From: Hyaloscypha bicolor E
Taxonomy: Eukaryota; Ascomycota; Leotiomycetes; Helotiales; Hyaloscyphaceae
Direction of reading: 5' to 3'
NCBI RefSeq assembly: GCF_002865645.1
Contig: NW_020194552.1
Location: 124,001 to 188,000, forward strand
DNA: 64,000 nucleotides
Position numbers and translations under genes: made by a program. Below the pieces are notes generated by a model, which was not told where the DNA came from, made no database searches, and saw nothing but the letters and a program-made list of their open reading frames with translations. Positions 56,711 to 64,000 of the stretch are shown one piece after another (the stretch's first letter is position 1; each line of letters starts with the position of its first letter).

Positions 56711-56841
56711 TGTCACGATAAGGTGATGTTGCAGTGGTAGTAAAGAGCTTGAATTGAGCTGAAGGCTGTGTGCCGGGCTAAAAGCACTAGCTATACGCTA
56801 AGTCAGGTGTAGTAGCACCACATGACTGGTACCACGTAACA
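56711..56841 (-). repeat. Right terminal repeat of the miniature LTR element
   Basis: 131 bp, starts TGTCACGATAAGG and ends CACGTAACA. It is the better preserved of the two, and TTTAA follows directly. Confidence 0.85.
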
Positions 56842-59075
56842 TTTAATTATAACCGGAAAACAATTCTTGAAATAGACTTTTCTAAGTAAAATATAAATAA
56901 TATTCTTATATAAGTTAATAGAGAGAATATCTTATAACCTTATACTTTCTTTTTTTAAAAAAAATCTATAAAATATAATTATAAGATTTATAATAAGGAA
57001 ATACTTGTAATTATTTATTATTTAAAGAAATAAAATATAGAACTAAAAAATATTTACTAATTCGAGATTCGAATAAACTATAAAAATCTAAAATATTTTA
57101 TAATAATACGAAAACTTATTAAATAGTAAATAAAGTAATTTTTAATTCTCTTATAATATAATTTCAAGATTTTATATATTTTAGAAAATAATAATAAATA
57201 AATAAATAAATATAGTTTTAAGGTAAAAATAAGATCTTTTTAGTAAAATAAAAATAAAAATTAGTAATTAAGAATATTATAACTATTAAAACCGGAAATC
57301 TTTAATAACCTTTCCAGAAACTCGATTTTTATAATACTAATATAAATAAAAAAACAGAAAAAGCTTATTTAATTTCTTAAGCCCGGCCTAGAAAACCGAA
57401 ATCAAAAAAGAAAAGCCTAGCCTAAAAACTAGTAAAATATAAAGGCCCAATTTATAAATATGAATTAATAAGGAAATAAATAAAATAAAAAGATTTTCTT
57501 AAACCGGGTTTAAAAAGCTAAGAATAGAATAGAAATAATATTAATAATAAATAAATAAAATAGTAAATAAAAAATAATACTTAAAATATACTAAAAAAGG
57601 TTTAGTATAATACTTAAGAAAAAATAAGCTATATTAGGCTATAGTTAAAATAATACGAAAAAAGAAATAAATATTTTTATTTAATTTAAAAATTAAAATA
57701 TTAATAGAGAAATATTTATTATTTTAGTTAAAATAATTTCTTTTTCGGAAATAATAATGAATTTCTAACTCGAAAAAGCTTTATATAAAGCTAATTTAAT
57801 AGACTTGTAACTCGATTTAATATAGCTATCTAAAATAGAATATTATAAGTACTTTTCTTATATAATAGTTTTTTTTAGTTAAATATATTAAAATAAATAT
57901 ACTAATTTATATAAAACTATAATACTTATAAAAAGAATAAAATATAAAGAAATTACTATTTAAAGTTTCTAAAGCTTTTTTTATTTTAAGTTAAATCTAA
58001 TAAGAGATATTAATTAATTTTATAATAAAACTTTTATTAAATAAAAAATATATTAATATAATTATTATTATAAATTATTTAGAAAAAGAAATAATACTTA
58101 AGGCTATAATAAATATTATAATAAAAATACTAATAAAGTAATTTATAAAGATTTATTATTACTAATATAGGCTTCTAAAAGTAATAGTTTTTAATTAAAA
58201 AAGATAATTTATAGAAATATTATAAATAAAAATATATAAGCTATTAGATATTAATTATTTATAATATATTATTTTAAAACAAATAGATTTATAGAAAAAA
58301 TAAATTAGATAATTAAGACTTTTCTTTATATCTTTATAAACTATAATTAAATAAATTAGATAATTTTCTTACTATATATTAAGCTAGTAATTAATAACTA
58401 AAATACTTTATTTACTAAAATTAGTTTATTTTATTTATTTTATAAATACTATATTAAGCTAATATAGCTCTAGAATAAAATTAATAAAAAAAGTAAAAAA
58501 ATTATTATTTATTCAAATAGTAAATAATATTATATATAGGCTCTATAATATATAAGAATATATATAAGCCATAATAGTAATAGCTTAATAATTTTAAAAG
58601 AAAGTAATAAACCAGAAAAGAGATTAAATTTCGGAATTTAAGATTAGAAATAAAATCTAATTTAATTTCTAAAATATTTAAATAAATAAACTAATTAAAA
58701 AGCTTAATATAAAATATATTAAATATATAATAGTTAATATAATAGAGAGCTATAGTTTTTAGCTTAATACTTTTCCAGAAATCCATAATATATTTTATAA
58801 TAAGCTTTTTTAACTAGCTATAATTATAGCTAATAGAAAATAAATATAAATATAAGATTAAATAAATTCTTAATAAGAAATATATAAGATATAGTTAGAA
58901 GCTTTTAAAGAAGCTATTTATAAAATAAAAGAACTATATTTGCTTTATATAAAAACTATATTTTATATTTAAAGAAATAATAATATTAGAAGTTTAATAA
59001 AAAATCTAATAAAAAGAAATTTTACTTATATATTTATAGAACTAGTATTTGCAAATAAAAAGAGAAATAATATAA

Positions 59076-59295
59076 TAAATTAAAACCCGATTTATATATT
59101 TAGTTAAAAGCCTATATTAGATTATATAATATATCTTTTTAGATTAATAAAATAATTATAAATTATTTAAAAAGCTCGAATATTTTAAAGAATATAGTTT
59201 TATTTCTTTTCTTTTCTTTTCTTTTTTTCTTAAAGAATTCTATTTAGTTAATTAAATTATTAGTTTTCTTTATATAAAGGCCTGTTTTTTTAATA
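59076..59295. repeat. LTR-like repeat, copy 2 (probable 3' LTR of Gypsy-C)
   Basis: 220 bp, matching 31,588-31,834 from TAAATTAAAACCCGATTTAT to AAAGGCCTGTTTTTTTAATA. It is more strongly C-to-T/G-to-A changed than copy 1. Confidence 0.6.
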
Positions 59296-62200
59296 ATAGC
59301 TTTATATATTTCTAATTTAATTAAAAAAGTAATTATAATACTTTATTAAATAACTTTTTATAATATTAAATTTTTAAATAAAGAAATTATATATTTGTAA
59401 CTTAATTATTATATATTTAAATTATTTATATATAATATATTTAATATAATTTATAATAATATTTCTTTATATTTTTTATTATATTAAATTACTAAAAACC
59501 GGATTTTAAATAAGTATTAGAAAGCCTAATTTATAGCTATAAAGTATTTTAGAGCTGGATTTATTAAGAATTAAAAGAATATTAAAGTAATAAAAGCTAT
59601 ATCTTAATTTAATCTAGATAAGCTTAATTATTATATTTCCGAAAATCGATTTTAAGTAAAGAAATACTAGAATACTACTTATTTATTATTTTAAATTTCT
59701 TAATAATTATTTTAATATAAGTATTATAAACTAGCTAGAGTTTTTTAGTTTTCTAATTTCTAATTATATAAATATCTAAATATTACTTTATATTTTATAT
59801 ATTATAAAAATCATAAATTCTTTTAATTTAAATAATAATTAATTAAATATATGCTTTATTATTTTTATAATAAAATACTTAAAAGTTATTTATATAAAAA
59901 ATAATTAAAACTTTATAATTTATATTTATATAAATATAAGGCTTTTTATTAAATTTAAAGAATTTAATTCTTTTAAAAGTATTTATTTAGTATTTATATT
60001 ATAAAATAAAAGTATTTTATAATTTATATAAAGCTCGATTTATTTTTACTATATAGTCTAGAATCTTGAAATTATTTAATAGCTTATATATTATTATAAA
60101 TTTATTAAAATTTCTTTTTATATTAATAAATATATTTATAATATTAAATTACTTAAAAAAACCTTATTATAAATATAATAATATATATAAATAAATAAAA
60201 GTAATATCTTTTTTTAAAGATTTTTATAAATTATTAGCCTTAAATAATATTAAATAATATATTTATTAGAATTAATTCTCTATATAAATATTTATTTTAA
60301 AGGAATTAGAAGTATATTTACTTTATTATTAGAAATAATTCTTTAATAATTTCGAGCTTTAAAGTTATAAATCTCTAGTTTGGTATCTAATTTAAAGTAC
60401 TTTTTAGCTAAATACTTTTTTAGATTATTTTATATCTTTAAAGCCTTTAAAAATTATTAATATAAAATCTTTTTATTATTATATTATTTAAAGCTCTTTA
60501 TTTTAAATATGCTTTTAATTAAATTATTACTATAATTATAATATATATAGTTTTATAATTAAATTCTTTCTTATAATTCTCTAGCTAATTAGGCTAGAGA
60601 GATTTTAAAAGAGATTCTAAATAATTAATTTAATTCAATTTATTTATTATTTATAATAATATACTTATTATAATAATTATATTACTATTAGCTTTACTTA
60701 AATTATTATTTTAATTATTTCCTTTATATAAACGTTTTTAAATTAGTTTATTTCTGGTTTTAATAATTAGCTTTTTTAATTATTTCTTTCTTGACTTTAT
60801 TATTTAATCTTTTATTTTAGTTAAGTTATTTGCTTTTTCTATAAAGAATTCTTTTATTTTTCTTAAGCTTTTTACTTGTTTTATAAATAAGCTTCTTAAT
60901 TTAATTATAAGAGCTATTAGTAAACTTTATTACTAGTTCTAAAAAAATTCTTTTCTGTTTTTATTAATTTAATATATTTCTCTAATAGTTTTAATATATT
61001 TTAATATATTTCTTTTAATTATATTAAGCCTAATACCTTTATTTCTATTATTTCTAGGTTCTAGTATATTTTCTGGCTTTAAAATATTTTATAAAATTAT
61101 AAAGCTTTTTATTTCTGATTTATAACTTATTAGTATACTTATAAGCTTTAATTATTAGTTTATTTACTTATTACTTTCTAATTCAGGCTTATTTTTTATT
61201 TACTTTAATAAGCTATTATATTATAATCTTTTATTTTTAAAAATTAATTTAATATTCTAAATCTTATTTTTTAAAAGTAATTCTATTATAATTTTTATAT
61301 TATAGCTTTTAGTATATTTATAATTCTTTTTATAGAAAATGTTTTTATTAAATATAATATTATATATAAGAATTCAGATTTTATAAATATATTTATATAA
61401 TATAATTTTAAATATTCTTTTATTTTATTTTATAGTTCTTAATTATTAGATATATTCTAGAATTATATATATAAATTCTATTTTAATTAAATCTAAAATT
61501 AATTATTATTTATATTATAAATTTTGAATTATACTAATAAGAATAATTATAAAATTATAAATTAAATACTTTATTTAATATTTTCTAGTTATATATATAT
61601 AAAAGGTTTTAATTACATAAATAAATTACGGCTATAAAGCTTTCTAGCTATAACTTTTCAAGTAAATTAATTATTAAATATATTATAATAACTTTATTTA
61701 TTTAGTATTATTATTTGGCTTATATATATAGAAGAAAGCTTGATTTTAATATTTTATTTCTTTGCCTAAATTTAATAAAATAATGTTTCTTAAATTAAAA
61801 TAATTATTTTCTTTTAATTATATTAAATACTAGTATATTCTTCTTATTTAATAAAAGATATCTAAAGAGATTTTTATTAAATTCGTTTTTAATATTTAGA
61901 ATCTAGCTTGAATTATTATAATTATTTAAATAATTAAGTAAATTTTATATAATTCTTTAAAATAGCTAAATAAACTTTCTTTTAGTTAGCTTATATAAAA
62001 TTATTTATTTAATATATATTTAAATATAAAATTCGTATAAAACTCTTATTAATTTATTAATCTTTATATTATATATATAATTAATAAGCTTTTATAAAGC
62101 TTTATAAAATAATTATTTCATTCTTATATACTATTTTTCTTTTAAATTACTTTTTAGCTTGAAATACTTCCTTAATTTCTTATATTAAGCTTTAATTTAA

Positions 62201-62323
62201 TATTTAAATATTAAAAATATAAGTATATTATTAGTACTAATAAAAATTTCAAATGAAATAATAAAATAAATAAAGAATAGCTTATATTTAAAGAAAATTA
62301 AATTGAATTTATATTTTAATTAT
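59296..62323. repeat. RIP-degenerate AT-rich DNA, unresolved element
   Basis: The plus strand is T-rich, which suggests decayed coding sequence on the minus strand, but no domain could be placed and no terminal repeats were matched. Stops occur in all frames. It ends at the LTR of the second copia copy. Confidence 0.5.
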
Positions 62324-63745
62324 TATTAATTTACTAGTAATATATAGTATTATTATATAATATATACAAATTATAAATATATTAAATTAGTAAAATATTT
62401 AATATTTAAAAATAAGAATTATAATATTATAATATTAATATATAATTTCTAAATTTACTAAGTCTAATAGAATCTAGTTTATTAGTCGAGTTATTTATAA
62501 GATATAAGGTTATATAATTATATTTTATATCTTATATTTTATTTCCCGAATCTTATAATTATATATATAACTTTTAAAAAAATAGCTATATTAATATTAG
62601 AACTTTTCTAAAAACGCGAAAAATAGTATTTTTCTCTAATTATATACTAATTTTTTAATTTGGTCTAATATTAGATTTTTTAAATACTTTATATATTTAT
62701 ATTATTTTTAAGGTTTTAATTATATATTAAAAGCTATAGCCTTTTATATATAATTTCCTTTTTTATAATATTCTTTTATTTTATATATTTATTTATTTTT
62801 ATTTTCTATTTTTATTTTCTATTTTCTATTTTTATTTCCTATTTTATATATTTATTTTCTATTTTATTTTATTTAATTCATTTCTCTATATTTAATTATA
62901 TAATATTTATATTAATAAAGTATTTAAAGGTATTTAATAGTTTCGATTTTATTATAAAATTAATTTTATTAATTTCTATAATCTTTTATTATTTATATAT
63001 TTAATAAAAATATATTATATTAATTATTAGATATTTCTCTAGAATAATATTTAATTTAATAAGGCATTTATATAAATAACTAGTAATAATTTCATTTCTA
63101 GTACTTTATTAATTATAGATTTAACTAAAATACTTATATTAAAACTATAAACTATATTATATAATTTCAAAACTAGAATACTTCTAGTAATTCTCTTATA
63201 TTTAATAGAGAACTAATAAATAATATTAGTATATCTAGTTTTATTTACTAAAACCAGAATATATTTAATTTAAAAAAGAAATTTCTATTATTTATAAATA
63301 AAGTATTTATAAAAACAATTAAATATAAGAATTTCTTTATTAGCTTTATAAATTTTAGTTCTTTAATAGTATTTTTAATTTACTATTAAATATATTTATT
63401 AAATACTTTTATATTAGCTTTTGAAAGTTTAATAGCTTAAGTAATAATTAATAAATTATATAAAGCTTTTAGTTAATAGACTAATATAATATATACTTTT
63501 TTAATATATTAGATAATATATTAATTCTTAATAAATAATACCTCTATTACTTATAATAATAGTATTTTTATATAAAAGTAATTCTAGTAATATTTATATA
63601 AATAATACCTTTATTAAATTTGAAATTATAATTAAAATTAAGGTATTTATACTTTTTAATTAAAAACTTAGCCTTTTAAAGCTTTAATTACTTTGTTTTC
63701 GCAAAGTTATTAGTTTTAATAAATAGAATATTATTAATTTAGAGC
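62324..63745 (-). mobile_element. Second Ty1/copia copy, partial (Copia-2)
   Basis: The LTR (62,324-62,596, 273 bp, internally shortened) is followed by sequence collinear with Copia-1 39,245-40,300 and then 47,760-47,945. That is, it joins the two parts that Gypsy-B separates in Copia-1. It is more strongly decayed than Copia-1. Homology stops at about 63,745, where different, less AT-rich sequence begins. Confidence 0.75.
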
Positions 63746-64000
63746 CCAATTATTATGAGCCAGGCCTTTAATATAAAGAAAACTAGTGGTTTTTAATATA
63801 AGAAAAATTCATTAAAGAAAGAAGCTAAAAGCAAGCCTTAATTTCCTAGGAAATAAAGAAGTATAATTATATAAGAGTCTAGTACAAGTATTATATACCA
63901 AGTATAAAAACCGGGTCTTAACTTGCTATATTATTCCCTTCTTCTCCTTTATATATAGCTTTCGAAAAAAAAATCTCAAGCCTCTTGCCATATACGAGAT
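63746..64000. other. Less decayed sequence at the right edge
   Basis: After the Copia-2 break, composition recovers partly (GAGCCAGGCC, ACCGGGTCTTAACTTGC, AGCCTCTTGCCATATACGAG). CTTTATATATAGC at about 63,949 looks like a promoter TATA region. This may be the edge of another, younger element or of unique DNA; it is cut by the window end. Confidence 0.4.

Larger units (their letters stand above)
56126..56841 (-). mobile_element. 716-bp miniature LTR element (TRIM-like), mostly not RIP-mutated
   Basis: Two 131-bp direct terminal repeats (56,126-56,256 and 56,711-56,841), TG/TA...CA ended, with a perfect 5-bp target duplication TTTAA (56,121-56,125 and 56,842-56,846). The 454-bp interior has near-normal base composition and no believable protein. 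Read on the minus strand, a polypurine tract (GAAGGGGGGGACT) abuts the left repeat, and TGGTAGTAATGC lies two bases inside the right repeat as a possible primer site. Hence the minus orientation. A 73-codon frame at 56,495-56,716 is not considered a gene. The element splits Gypsy-C, which resumes exactly after it. Confidence 0.85.
54701..59295 (+). mobile_element. 5'-truncated Ty3/gypsy relic, RIP-inactivated (Gypsy-C)
   Basis: Plus-strand relics are the RT region at about 55,440-55,900, whose active-site Asp-Asp codons are both Asn (AATAAT at 55,733-55,738); an RT/RNase H join (EFTNFFKYFI) at about 55,955-55,985; RNase H (ILEIDFSK) at about 56,865-56,890, after a 716-bp insertion; and the integrase end at about 58,260-58,460. 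The repeat at 59,076-59,295 is probably its 3' LTR. No matching 5' LTR was found upstream, so the left end given is approximate. Frames are full of stops. Confidence 0.65.

Noticed and set aside
56495..56716. 73-codon frame, the longest in the AT-rich block
   Set aside because: It lies in the noncoding interior of the miniature LTR element, runs into its terminal repeat, has no family resemblance, and is open only because the DNA is not AT-rich.
29621..64000. AT-rich block as a mitochondrial insertion or as a CRISPR-like array
   Set aside because: Relics of gypsy and copia proteins, LTRs and target duplications explain it. There are no mitochondrial genes and no spaced short repeats.

Overview
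The window comes from a filamentous ascomycete (Pezizomycotina), possibly Leotiomycetes-like. The reasons are short spliceosomal introns (46-126 nt, GTRNGT donors, CTNAC/CTGAC branch sites), a PTH11-like membrane receptor, lineage-typical enzymes, and a long AT-rich block with the signature of repeat-induced point mutation (RIP). The species cannot be fixed from sequence alone.

Bases 1-29,600 are ordinary gene-bearing DNA with nine gene models supported by reading frame and splice sites. In order they are: a transcriptional (Pch1/CycK-like) cyclin (-); a proline-rich/coiled-coil/8-cysteine protein (-); an MFS sugar transporter (-) divergent from an M81/MlrC-type metalloenzyme (+); a seven-helix rhodopsin-domain (PTH11-like) protein (-); a secreted protein of a conserved fungal family (+); a single-exon protein with a C-terminal hydrophobic stretch (-); a 970-aa protein with paired C2HC fingers (+); and a small secreted modular protein whose exons are repeats of one another (+). 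After these come a broken short-chain dehydrogenase (-), a free-standing arginyl-tRNA-synthetase N-domain-like fragment (+), and a six-segment tRNA-dihydrouridine synthase of the DUS4 type (-). Most of these genes are unrelated housekeeping or accessory functions. The one pair whose layout suggests joint regulation is the divergent transporter/M81 pair.

At about 29,620 the composition switches sharply to roughly 80% A+T, and this continues to the end. Nearly every frame is closed by TAA/TAG, CpA and TpG are very scarce, and only decayed transposons can be recognised. Repeat ends and protein relics resolve a four-level nest. A chromodomain-type Ty3/gypsy element (+, 33,983-53,445) was split by a Ty1/copia element (-, 38,934-52,796; two 311-bp LTRs). 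That element was split by a second Ty3/gypsy element (-, 40,322-47,747; two 327-bp LTRs, GGTTT target duplication). The second gypsy element holds a 355-bp foldback MITE (42,784-43,138; 83-bp inverted repeats).

A further gypsy relic (about 54,700-59,295, +) is split by a 716-bp miniature LTR element (56,126-56,841; 131-bp LTRs, TTTAA duplication) that is mostly not RIP-mutated. A second copia copy starts at 62,324.

The most novel-looking item is the modular secreted gene at 25,002-25,730. The most informative structural item is the dated stack of insertions in the AT-rich block.
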